Source: an uncultured Collinsella sp. (GTDB taxonomy: Bacteria > Actinomycetota > Coriobacteriia > Coriobacteriales > Coriobacteriaceae). From it: a stretch of DNA of 64,000 nt. Numbering within the stretch: position 1 is the stretch's first letter; each line of letters opens with the position of its first letter. Location: contig UQKQ01000006.1 in assembly GCA_900541645.1 (NCBI GenBank), positions 77,035 to 141,034 of the forward strand. Reading direction: 5' to 3'. The translations under genes and the position numbers were made by a program. Under the pieces are notes generated by a model, which worked only from the letters and a program-made list of their open reading frames with translations, was not told where the DNA came from and searched no databases. Shown piece by piece: positions 24,806 to 32,614 of the stretch.

Positions 24806-26533
24806 ATGGCGAACGATAGCAAGACATGGCGGTGCGGAAAGTACGAGCTCAGCTTTGACCGTCCGCGCATCATGGGCGTCCTCAACGTGACGCCCGATTC
24901 GTTTAGTGACGGCGGGGAGCACTTCGACCCGGATGCCGCCATCGAGTACGGCCTGGCGATGCTCGACGCCGGCGCCGACATCATCGACGTGGGCGGCGAG
25001 TCCACGCGCCCCGGCTTTACCCCGGTTAATCCCGACGAGGAGGCTCGCCGCGTGCTGCCCGTGGTGCGCGCGCTGGCCAAAGAGGGCGCCATCGTCTCGA
25101 TCGACACGCGCCACGTGGCGGTTGCCAAGGCGGCCGTGCGCTGCGGCGCCTCGATCGTCAACGACGTGACGGGCTTCACCGACCCCAAGATGGTCGAGTT
25201 TGTCGCGACGAGCACCTGCGGCGTCATCGTGATGCACGCCGGCGAGGTTGCGGCGCCCACCCGCACGCATGCGACGGTGCAGCTCGATACCTCGGCCGCG
25301 GCGTTTGTTGCCGAGAAGGCGCGCGAAGCGGCTGCCGAGGCTGCGCGCGAGGCCGAGAAGCCTGCCCGCCGTCGCCGCGGCAAGCTGCTGGGCGAGCCCA
25401 AGACGGAGGCCAAGCTTCCGGGAGGCGTGGTGCAGCCCTCACTGCCGTTCGGCGATCCGGAGCCCGCGCCGGAGCCTACGGACGAGCAGAAGCAGGAGAC
25501 GCCGGCCGCCGAAGAGACCGCCCCTGCTGCCGAGGCCGCCGCGACCCCTGAGCCCGCGCCGGAGCCCAATGACCACCTGGCTGCCATGATGCGCCGCAGC
25601 GCCCGCCGCGAGGAAGCCTACGTGCCCACCTCTCAGCTCCGCCGCTTCACCCTGCCCGATTCGGCGCCCATCATGCGCCGCGTCATGGGCTTCCTATCCG
25701 ACCAGGCCCGCACGCTCATCCATGCCGGCGTGTCGCGCGACCGCATCTGCATCGATCCCGGCCCGGGCTTTGGCAAGACGGCCAACGAGGACATCGTCAT
25801 CCAGCGCGAGACCGCCAAGATGGCGTCGCTGGGCTACCCGCTCATGTGTGCCGTGTCGCGCAAACGCTTTGTGGGCGCCGTCTCGGGCGTGACCGAGGCC
25901 GCCGCGCGCGATGCCGCCACGTTTGGCGTGTGCCTGGGCGCTATCCAGGCCGGTGCAAACATCGTGCGCGTGCACGACGCCACTGGCTTTGCGCAGTTCC
26001 TGAACGGTTACTGGGCTGTCGCCAAGCCGCAGCCGCGCCGTGCGTTTGTGGCCGTGGGCTCCAACCTGGGGCATCGTTGCGACAACATCCGCGCCGCACG
26101 TGACATGATCGCCGAGATTCCGCTCACCTGCGTGTCCAACTGCTCGCGCATCTACGAGAGCGAGCCGGCCTACGAGACGCGCCAGGACGCGTTTGCCAAC
26201 GCCGTCATCGAGATTAAGACCGAGCTGGCGCCGTTGGTGCTGCTCGACGAGCTCATGAAGATCGAGGCCGAGCTGGGCCGCGACCGCTCCAAAAAGGCCA
26301 AGGCCAACGGTCCGCGCACCATCGACCTGGACCTGCTGTGGATGGACGGCGAGACCCACGGCGGCAAAAAGCTGCGCCTGCCGCATCCGCTGATCGGCGA
26401 GCGTGACTTTGTGCTGGTGCCGCTCGAGGACCTGATGCACGACCCGGCGCGGTTCTTCCGCTACAACGGCGTCGAGGTCAAGGAGCCCGAGGATCGCGTG
26501 GGCCATATCGTGGGCGAATTGGGGCGTATGTAG
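24806..26533 (+). CDS. folP-folK: Fused dihydropteroate synthase - HPPK (FolP-FolK) with a large internal insertion
   Basis: Two consecutive folate enzymes share one 575-residue chain. The DHPS part has MGVLNVTPDSFSDGG at residue 24, IIDVGGESTRPG near 60, IVNDVTGF, then after an insertion IDPGPGFGKT near 314 and SRKRFVG. The HPPK part begins near 410 with FVAVGSNLG and has GPRTIDLDLL. HPPK runs one step before DHPS in the pathway, although it is C-terminal here. Residues about 148-280 are a Glu/Pro/Ala-rich, basic-containing insertion between barrel elements, not found in ordinary DHPS. GAGGAGG supports the start. The stop abuts the next ATG. Confidence 0.95.
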   Translation: MANDSKTWRCGKYELSFDRPRIMGVLNVTPDSFSDGGEHFDPDAAIEYGLAMLDAGADIIDVGGESTRPGFTPVNPDEEARRVLPVVRALAKEGAIVSIDTRHVAVAKAAVRCGASIVNDVTGFTDPKMVEFVATSTCGVIVMHAGEVAAPTRTHATVQLDTSAAAFVAEKAREAAAEAAREAEKPARRRRGKLLGEPKTEAKLPGGVVQPSLPFGDPEPAPEPTDEQKQETPAAEETAPAAEAAATPEPAPEPNDHLAAMMRRSARREEAYVPTSQLRRFTLPDSAPIMRRVMGFLSDQARTLIHAGVSRDRICIDPGPGFGKTANEDIVIQRETAKMASLGYPLMCAVSRKRFVGAVSGVTEAAARDAATFGVCLGAIQAGANIVRVHDATGFAQFLNGYWAVAKPQPRRAFVAVGSNLGHRCDNIRAARDMIAEIPLTCVSNCSRIYESEPAYETRQDAFANAVIEIKTELAPLVLLDELMKIEAELGRDRSKKAKANGPRTIDLDLLWMDGETHGGKKLRLPHPLIGERDFVLVPLEDLMHDPARFFRYNGVEVKEPEDRVGHIVGELGRM

Positions 26534-27235
26534 ATGATTGAGATGAATGCCGTAGCTGTCGGTACCGAGCTCGACACCGCGCGCGACGCTGGTCGCGAGG
26601 GTGCGTCTGCGGGCTGGTGTGCTTGGAGCGCGGGCGAGACGTCGTTGACGTTTTCGCTGGTCGTGCGCCCGGACGTGAACATGCATGCCTTCCACGGCCT
26701 GCCGTTTGTGGCGGCGATGGGCATGATGGACGCGCTCGTGGGCACGGCGTCGACGCCGGGCCTGGGCCTTGCCGGCAAGGTGGGCATTGAGTGGCCGAGC
26801 AATATCGTGTGCGGCGCGCCCGCGTTCGAGACGTCGTTCGCGCGCGTCGCCGTCAACGGCGGTGCCGGTGCCGCGGGCATGTTCGGTGCCGTGACGGTGG
26901 ATATTGAGCGTTCGGCGCTGAGCGAGCTCGGTGTAGATGTGGCCGACGAAGCGCTGGTCGAGGAGCTGGCTGCCGCCGTGCTGACCCGCGTGGACACCTG
27001 GGCGGTTGCCGCCAACACACCACAGGGCGCTGCCGGCCCGCTGGCTCCGGTGCTGGGTGAGTACTTCGATATGGTGCCGCTGCTGGGTCGTCAGGTTGCG
27101 GCGGTGTCGCCCAACGGTTTGCCGCTTGCGGTCGGTGTGTTTGCGGGCCTGGACATCTGGGGCCGCGCGGCCATCAAGACCGATGCCGGCGAGCAGGAGT
27201 TTCCGCCCGAGGCCGTACGGATTCGCGGACTGTAA
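26534..27235 (+). CDS. Divergent biotin-protein ligase-like protein
   Basis: The 233-residue order of segments follows the catalytic and C-terminal domains of BirA: a Leu/Ser strand (SLTFSLVVRPD), GIEWPSNIV where BirA has KWPNDI, VAVNGG where BirA has GIGINV, and a C-terminal SH3-like part (LLGRQVAAVSPNGLPLAVGVFAGLD). The biotin-loop motif GRGRxGR is replaced by AGREGASAG, and the GGKKxxGIL segment is not recognisable, so activity is doubtful. There is no N-terminal DNA-binding domain. It starts directly after the folP-folK stop and converges on coaX, a frequent BirA neighbour. Confidence 0.6.
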   Translation: MIEMNAVAVGTELDTARDAGREGASAGWCAWSAGETSLTFSLVVRPDVNMHAFHGLPFVAAMGMMDALVGTASTPGLGLAGKVGIEWPSNIVCGAPAFETSFARVAVNGGAGAAGMFGAVTVDIERSALSELGVDVADEALVEELAAAVLTRVDTWAVAANTPQGAAGPLAPVLGEYFDMVPLLGRQVAAVSPNGLPLAVGVFAGLDIWGRAAIKTDAGEQEFPPEAVRIRGL

Positions 27236-27331
27236 CGCGAGGCGCCCGCGCTCAAAGATAACGATGACAACGAAGCCCTCTTCGGCCTGTGCCGGGGAGG
27301 GTTTCGCCTATCTGGTGAATGGGTTGCCAGC

Positions 27332-27378
27332 GCCCTATTCCTCAAAATTGAAAATTTTTCAGTTTTGAGGAATAGGCT
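27332..27378. terminator. Bidirectional terminator between birA-like gene and coaX
   Basis: Arms CCTATTCCTCAAAATTGAAA and inverse TTTTCAGTTTTGAGGAATAGG form a near-perfect hairpin at the convergent ends. The coaX stop codon lies inside the right arm, so the last residues of CoaX are encoded by the hairpin. Confidence 0.7.
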
Positions 27379-28207
27379 TGGCGAACGTTTGCGGGGCTGT
27401 GACATCGGGCGTGCTCGACTTATGTCCCTGTTTTACCCCCAGCTTCTGCATGCGGCGGTAGATTTCGCAGATGCCCTTGATGGTGAGTTGGCCGTCCACC
27501 ACGTCGAAGGCATCGGTCGAATCGGCGACGATGCCGGCGAGACCGCCCGTGGCGATAACGGTGGCATCCTCGCGGCCCAGCTCGCGCTTCATGCGCGCGA
27601 CCAGGCCCTCGGCCATGGCGGCAGCGCCCACCACGGCGCCGACCTTGATGCACTCTTCGGTGTCGCGACCGATGGCGTGCTCGGGCGCCTCGAGCGGCAC
27701 GCTGGCGAGCTTGGCGGCACGGGCGGCAAGCGCGTCCATGGAGATGCGGATGCCCGGCGCAATCGCCCCGCCAATGTAATAACCGTCCTCATCGATGACG
27801 TCGATATTGGTCGCGGTGCCAAAGTCCACCACGATTGCCGGCGCGCCGTAGAAAGTCTCGGCCGCAACGGCGTTGGCTACGCGGTCGGCGCCCACGGCCT
27901 GGGGGCGCGCCGCGCGCAGCTTGGTCACGGCGGCCGTCTGCGGCCCGATGACGATGGCGTCTGCCGCGATGCGGTTGGCCACGGCGTGCCATTCGCGCGA
28001 GAGTTGCGGCACCACGCCCGCAAAGGCGATCGCGTCAACCGTATCGAGCGAGAGGCCGTACATCTTAAAGAAACCCATCAGGCGCACGTGGATCTCGTCG
28101 GCGGTATAGGAGCGGTCGGTGGGCATACGCCACGACTGCACCAGCTCGTCTCCGTCGAACAGGCCCATGGCCGTCTGCGTGTTTCCCATATCGATAGCGA
28201 GCAGCAT
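27359..28207 (-). CDS. coaX: Type III pantothenate kinase
   Basis: CoaX phosphorylates pantothenate, the first step to coenzyme A. The 282-residue actin-fold protein has DMGNTQTAMG at the N-terminus, the phosphate-binding VDFGTATNIDVID, and GGAIAPGIRIS. I chose ATG 28207 (CTGGGAG upstream); an ATG 21 bases further up is also possible. The C-terminal 20 residues or so are not conserved and run into the terminator hairpin. Confidence 0.93.
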   Translation of the reverse strand: MLLAIDMGNTQTAMGLFDGDELVQSWRMPTDRSYTADEIHVRLMGFFKMYGLSLDTVDAIAFAGVVPQLSREWHAVANRIAADAIVIGPQTAAVTKLRAARPQAVGADRVANAVAAETFYGAPAIVVDFGTATNIDVIDEDGYYIGGAIAPGIRISMDALAARAAKLASVPLEAPEHAIGRDTEECIKVGAVVGAAAMAEGLVARMKRELGREDATVIATGGLAGIVADSTDAFDVVDGQLTIKGICEIYRRMQKLGVKQGHKSSTPDVTAPQTFAKPIPQN

Positions 28208-28403
28208 GTCTACTCCCAGTGTTGGCATAAAAGGACGCGCACCATTGTATACGCGCCGTCGACGGCGCTCGGCCGCGATTCGTTTACGGTGATAGGGGCT
28301 GAGGGGTTTAAATATGAAGGAATTATGCTCTACGAGATTTTCCTTGCCGTTTACCGAACTCCCGCGTAATATTCTTTCTTGCGCACATGAGGCGCCCAGA
28401 CAT

Positions 28404-28480
28404 TGCGGGGTGGAGCAGTCTGGTAGCTCGCCGGGCTCATAACCCGGAGGTCGTAGGTTCAAATCCTGCCCCCGCGACCA
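28404..28480 (+). tRNA. Initiator tRNA-fMet (CAT)
   Basis: A 77-nt cloverleaf with CCA encoded. The anticodon loop CTCATAA is closed by three consecutive G-C pairs (CCGGG/CCCGG), the initiator hallmark, and the D-arm GAGCAGTCTGGTAGCTC closely matches E. coli tRNA-fMet. The 1:72 pair is U-G here instead of the usual C-A mismatch. Confidence 0.95.
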
Positions 28481-28490
28481 AGAACTTGCA

Positions 28491-28519
28491 GCTCGTCGGC
28501 CTAGCCGGCGAGCTTTTTT
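28491..28519 (+). terminator. Terminator of the tRNA gene
   Basis: Stem GCTCGTCGGC/GCCGGCGAGC followed by TTTTTT. Confidence 0.9.
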
Positions 28520-28570
28520 GTTATTCCGGGACCGTGTTTTCGGTCCAATTCCCAACCTCTCAATCAAAGA

Positions 28571-28625
28571 TCTCGATCTGTACCTTCTAGGGTCGTTTTT
28601 GGCCTGTAATTGTTACAGATTGGGA
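28571..28625. repeat. Isolated 55-bp inverted repeat
   Basis: The arms TCTCGATCTGTACCT and TGTTACAGATTGGGA match the 10905-11120 array with a few changes. The centre is again exactly 25 bp and differs in sequence. It lies between the tRNA terminator and the flavoprotein gene. Confidence 0.8.
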
Positions 28626-28767
28626 CAAACCGACGGGCCGCCCCACCCCATCCACCTGCCGCCACCTGCTATCCGCCGATTTCCGTTGCGCCCCTGTGGC
28701 TCCATGCCATATACTCTAGACAACTACGCGGCATCATCGCCGCCGCGCCTACAAGAGAGGAATGTCC

Positions 28768-30798
28768 ATGACCACACCTGCGTCTAAGCTGCTTCAACCC
28801 ATTACGGTTGGCCCCCTTGAGCTCAAGAACCGCATTATGTTCCCGCCGCTTACCACCGGCTACGAGGAGCGCGACGGCTCCATCGGTGAGCGCAGCCTGG
28901 CTTTTTACGAGCGCCTGGCCCGTGGCGGCGTGAGCTACATCGTCATCGGCGACGTTGCTCCCGTCATGACCGCAAGCCCCACGCCCAAGCTGGCGACCGA
29001 CGCTCAGATCCCCACGTTTAAGGCGCTGGCCGACGCCGTCCACAAGCACGGCGCCAAGATCGCCCTGCAGCTGTTCCACCCCGAGTACGACGTCCCCGGC
29101 GTCGGCCGCATGGTCATGGGTTCCATGGCCGCTGCGAAAGCTGCGCAGGAGGCCAAGGCCGCCGGCGACGAGGAGACCTTTGCCGCCAAGATGGCCGAGT
29201 CCAACGAGATTCGCAATCAGGCCTACGCCAAGCTGCACCACGACATGCAGCACTTTGTGAACGAGGCGAGCGTGGAGCAGCTCACCCAGATCAAGGAGGC
29301 CATCGCTGCCTCGGCCGCCCGCGCGCAGCAGGCTGACATCGACGCCATCGAGGTCCACGGCGACCGTCTGGTGGGTTCGCTGTGCTCCGCGATCCTCAAC
29401 CAGCGCACGGACGAGTACGGTGGCTCGTTCGAGAACCGCGTCCGCTACGCGCTCGAGGTCGTCGCCGCCATTAAGGAAGCCGCGCCGCAGCTGATGGTGG
29501 AGTACAAGCTCCCCGTGATCATGGAGAACCCCGACGGCACGCCGCGCGGCAAGGGCGGTCTGCTGCCCGATGAGGCCTGCGAGTTCGCCAAGCTGCTCGA
29601 GGGCGCCGGCATCGACATGATTCAGGTGGCGCAGGCAAACCACACCGGCAACATGGGCGACACCATTCCGCCCATGGGCGCCATGCCCTACAACTGGACG
29701 CTGCCCGTGGCCGAGCGCGTCAAGGCCCTGGTCTCCGTGCCGGTGGCAACCGTCGGCCGCGTTGTCTCGGTCGAGGCGGGCGAGAAGATCCTGGAAGACG
29801 GTTCGGCCGACATCGTCGCGTACGGCCGCTCGCTCATGTGCGACCCCGACATTGCGCTCAAGGCCGCCACGGGTGAGCCCATCCGCGAGTGCCTCAACTG
29901 CAACAAGGGTTGCGTCGATGCGATCCAAAACCGCCAGTACATCTCGTGCGTGCTCAATGCCGAGAACGGCGACGAGGCGACCATCGCCATTAAGCCGGGC
30001 GAGGGCGACAAGAAGATCGCCGTGGTGGGCGGCGGTATTGCCGGCCTGGAGGCCGCGCGCGTGGCGGCCAAGCGCGGCTACGACGTGACCGTCTATGAGG
30101 CGAGCGATCATCTGGGCGGCCAGATTGTGCTGGCGGCCGCGCCTCCGCGCAAGGACGAGATCATGCGCTCGGTGGAGTATTACGAGAAGATTCTGCCCGG
30201 CCTGGGCGTAAAGGTTGAGCTCAACCATGCCGCTACGGCCGAGGACCTCAACGCCGCCGACGCCGCGATTGTGGCTGTGGGCGCGCACGACGTGGTCATC
30301 CCCGTTCCGGGCGCCGATTCGGACAAGGTCGTCTCGAGCTGGGACGTGCTGGCCGGCAAGGCGGAGCTCGCGGGCTGCGTCGCCGTTATCGGCGGCGGCC
30401 TGGTGGGCACCGAGACTGCCGAGTACCTGCTGCAGAACGGCTGCGAGGTGGCGATTGTCGAGATGCTCGACAAGATTGCCGCAGGCGAGTCCGAGACCAT
30501 TCTGCCGCTGATTATGAACGACTTTGCCGCCCACAACGTTGAGCAGCATGTTAAGACCCGCCTGACCGCCATTACCGACGAGGGCGTGGAGGCCGTTCGC
30601 ACCACCGAGGACGGCGCCGAGGAGCCGGTGAAGATCGCCTGCGATTACGTGGTGATGGCCGTGGGCTCCAAGGCCAACGGGTTTGACCTGGACGGCGTAA
30701 CGGTGCCCGTGACCTGCGTGGGCGACTGCTCGGGCGAGCGCACCGCCGACATTGCGAGCGCCATTCGCACGGCGTATCACGCGGCCAACGAGCTCTAA
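28768..30798 (+). CDS. NADH:flavin oxidoreductase, old-yellow-enzyme / 2,4-dienoyl-CoA reductase family
   Basis: The 676-residue three-part enzyme has an FMN TIM barrel (about residues 1-360), a [4Fe-4S] motif CLNCNKGC...C near 375, and FAD (VVGGGIAGLEAARVA near 417) and NAD(P)H (VIGGGLVGTETAEY near 540) domains. Relatives include FadH, enoate reductases and the bile-acid enzymes BaiCD and BaiH. The usual HGYL active-site stretch reads HGDRLVGSLCSAILN here, without the Tyr, so the substrate or chemistry may differ. ATG 28768 is 7 bases after GAGAGG. It is a single-gene unit with its own terminator. Confidence 0.9.
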   Translation: MTTPASKLLQPITVGPLELKNRIMFPPLTTGYEERDGSIGERSLAFYERLARGGVSYIVIGDVAPVMTASPTPKLATDAQIPTFKALADAVHKHGAKIALQLFHPEYDVPGVGRMVMGSMAAAKAAQEAKAAGDEETFAAKMAESNEIRNQAYAKLHHDMQHFVNEASVEQLTQIKEAIAASAARAQQADIDAIEVHGDRLVGSLCSAILNQRTDEYGGSFENRVRYALEVVAAIKEAAPQLMVEYKLPVIMENPDGTPRGKGGLLPDEACEFAKLLEGAGIDMIQVAQANHTGNMGDTIPPMGAMPYNWTLPVAERVKALVSVPVATVGRVVSVEAGEKILEDGSADIVAYGRSLMCDPDIALKAATGEPIRECLNCNKGCVDAIQNRQYISCVLNAENGDEATIAIKPGEGDKKIAVVGGGIAGLEAARVAAKRGYDVTVYEASDHLGGQIVLAAAPPRKDEIMRSVEYYEKILPGLGVKVELNHAATAEDLNAADAAIVAVGAHDVVIPVPGADSDKVVSSWDVLAGKAELAGCVAVIGGGLVGTETAEYLLQNGCEVAIVEMLDKIAAGESETILPLIMNDFAAHNVEQHVKTRLTAITDEGVEAVRTTEDGAEEPVKIACDYVVMAVGSKANGFDLDGVTVPVTCVGDCSGERTADIASAIRTAYHAANEL

Positions 30799-30824
30799 GT
30801 AAGAAAGCTATCGCGTATTGAGTG

Positions 30825-30861
30825 GGCGGGGAGTGCCGTATCGGCGCTCCCCGCCTTTTTT
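30825..30861 (+). terminator. Terminator of the flavoprotein gene
   Basis: Stem GGCGGGGAG/CTCCCCGCC, with an inner GCCG/CGGC, followed by TTTTTT. Confidence 0.9.
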
Positions 30862-30893
30862 GCCAATGAGGGCGCCCCTGACCAGCGGGTTCA

Positions 30894-30985
30894 GAAAATC
30901 CGAATTTCATGCACCAGAAAATCCGACTCCTTAGAACATGAAAATCCGAATCGCAACCACCCGAAAATCCGAATTTGCTACAGTG
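30894..30985. repeat. Four 23-bp iterons upstream of the DUF4143 gene
   Basis: GAAAATCCGA begins at 30894, 30917, 30940 and 30963, a strict 23-bp period. The remaining 13 bases of each unit vary (often AATTT or AATCG next). The last unit ends about 50 bases before the ATG of the next gene. This looks like a multimeric protein-binding site. Confidence 0.8.
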
Positions 30986-31033
30986 GAATAGAGGAATCAG
31001 AAAGCAGGAACTGGAAATCTGCGGGGGTGGCTC

Positions 31034-32338
31034 ATGGCGGGCGAAAGGCTACATCGGGACGGATACATCCCGCGTATCGTGGATGCGCAAATCGAACGCT
31101 ACCTTCGCGTCTTTGGCGCGGTCGAGATTGCGGGCACCAAGTGGTGCGGCAAGACGTGGGCCGCGCTTGAGCACGGGGCGTCCGCCTCGTATGTCGACGA
31201 GAATCTCGACCTCGCGCGTGCCGACCCGGCGATGATGTTGCTGGGAGACCGTCCGCATATTATCGATGAGTGGCAGCGAGTTCCCCAGATTTGGGACTAC
31301 GTTAGACACGAGGTTGACCGCACCCGGGGCACGCGCGGCGCCTATATCCTCACGGGTTCCGCCACGCCTGCGTTTGGCTCAAAGACGGAAGCACCCGCGC
31401 ATAGTGGAGCCGGCCGCATCGGCCGCGTCCGCATGTACCCCATGACGCTTGCCGAGACAGGTGAGTCCAGCGGCAAGGTGAGCCTGGCGGGCTTGTTTGA
31501 GCATCGTTTTGAGCCCTGTCGGTGCAATGGCGATACACCGGGGCTTGTCGAAGCCGCCTGCCGCGGCGGCTGGCCCGAGGCGATCGATATGGTTTCGGCT
31601 GACGCCCAGCTCATCGCTCGCGAATATCTCAACACTACGTTTTCGAGCAGCTTCCCGGCGGTTGGTCTCGACCCCGATATTGCTCGTCGAGTCTCCGCAT
31701 CGATCGCGCGCAATCTGGGACAGGCGACCACGTATAAAACGATTCTTATGGATATGTTCGGTGCCGAGGGGGAACCCGCAGCGTTTGCCGACGAGACCAA
31801 GGTGCGCAGGTACCTGGATGCCCTCAAAGGCATGTTCATTCTCGAGGAGGTCCCCGGTTGGGTTCCCGCCGCGCGCGACAAACGACGCTTTACCGTCAAG
31901 CCCAAGCGCTATCTGGCAGATCCGAGCCTTGCTTGCGCCTTGCTAGGTATGTCCTTGCAGGCGCTGCTTGCCGACTGGCAGACATTTGGTCTGGTGTTTG
32001 AGAATTTGGTCATACGCGATCTTTCGGTCTACGCACGTTCGCTCGACCTGCTGGATAGCACGCCCGTGCGCTATTATCGCGACGATTCGGGCCTTGAATG
32101 CGATGCCATCGTGCAGCTAGCCGATGGACGGTGGGCCGCCTTTGAGATTAAGGTGAGCGAAGATAAGGCGAGCGCCGGCGTTGAGAGCCTCAAGCGCGTT
32201 CGCAAGAAGGTCTGTGGAAATCCTCGTTCACGCACACGCGAACCGGAGTTTATGGCCGTGATTGTGGGGGTGGGTGAGTACGCCCGCGAGGTCGAGGACG
32301 GTATCTACGTGATACCCGTGCGCGCGTTGGGGTGTTAA
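31034..32338 (+). CDS. DUF4143 family ATPase (AAA_14 + DUF4143)
   Basis: The 434-residue protein has an N-terminal P-loop variant GTKWCGKTWAA near residue 34, a Walker-B-like HIIDEWQRVP near 75, and sensor TGSATP near 108. The C-terminal DUF4143 part has YYRDDSGLECDAIV...AAFEIKVSE, a D...ExK arrangement like PD-(D/E)xK nucleases. The family is common, often in mobile or defence contexts, with unknown function. GGGGGTGG precedes the ATG. It is preceded by four iterons and followed by a decayed repeat. Confidence 0.88.
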   Translation: MAGERLHRDGYIPRIVDAQIERYLRVFGAVEIAGTKWCGKTWAALEHGASASYVDENLDLARADPAMMLLGDRPHIIDEWQRVPQIWDYVRHEVDRTRGTRGAYILTGSATPAFGSKTEAPAHSGAGRIGRVRMYPMTLAETGESSGKVSLAGLFEHRFEPCRCNGDTPGLVEAACRGGWPEAIDMVSADAQLIAREYLNTTFSSSFPAVGLDPDIARRVSASIARNLGQATTYKTILMDMFGAEGEPAAFADETKVRRYLDALKGMFILEEVPGWVPAARDKRRFTVKPKRYLADPSLACALLGMSLQALLADWQTFGLVFENLVIRDLSVYARSLDLLDSTPVRYYRDDSGLECDAIVQLADGRWAAFEIKVSEDKASAGVESLKRVRKKVCGNPRSRTREPEFMAVIVGVGEYAREVEDGIYVIPVRALGC

Positions 32339-32378
32339 GGGGCGGCACGCCGTGTGCCCGCTGCCCGGTGCTGCGGAT

Positions 32379-32408
32379 TGGTGCAAGTGGTCAGGTTTGT
32401 TTGCACCA
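32379..32408. repeat. Decayed GGGGAC-core repeat
   Basis: TGGTGCAA/TTGCACCA arms enclose GTGGTCAGGTTTG, matching the copy at 4841-4871 (TGGTGCA arms) except that GGGGACAG is now GTGGTCAG. The rest of the 276-base gap to 32614 has no gene and should hold the promoter of the following operon; a TGTATTCT at about 32522 is a weak -10 candidate. Confidence 0.6.
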
Positions 32409-32614
32409 TGTCCTTGGCATATGGAAGAAGCTGCTATTCGTAATCTTTAAGACATCATTAAGGCTTGCGCTGTGGAGCAAACCGCAGGTCAATGCTATTC
32501 TTTTACCTTATCGTACGGTGTTGTATTCTGCCTGAATTCTCTACCTGCGAACAACGGATAAACGCGACCGAGCGGAAAAGGATGGCAAGCCCGCAAGCAG
32601 GGCAAACGTAAGCG

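Noticed and set aside
28404..28626. tRNA-linked prophage or island attachment site
   Set aside because: No integrase gene and no repeated tRNA 3' end in the window; a normal terminator follows the tRNA.
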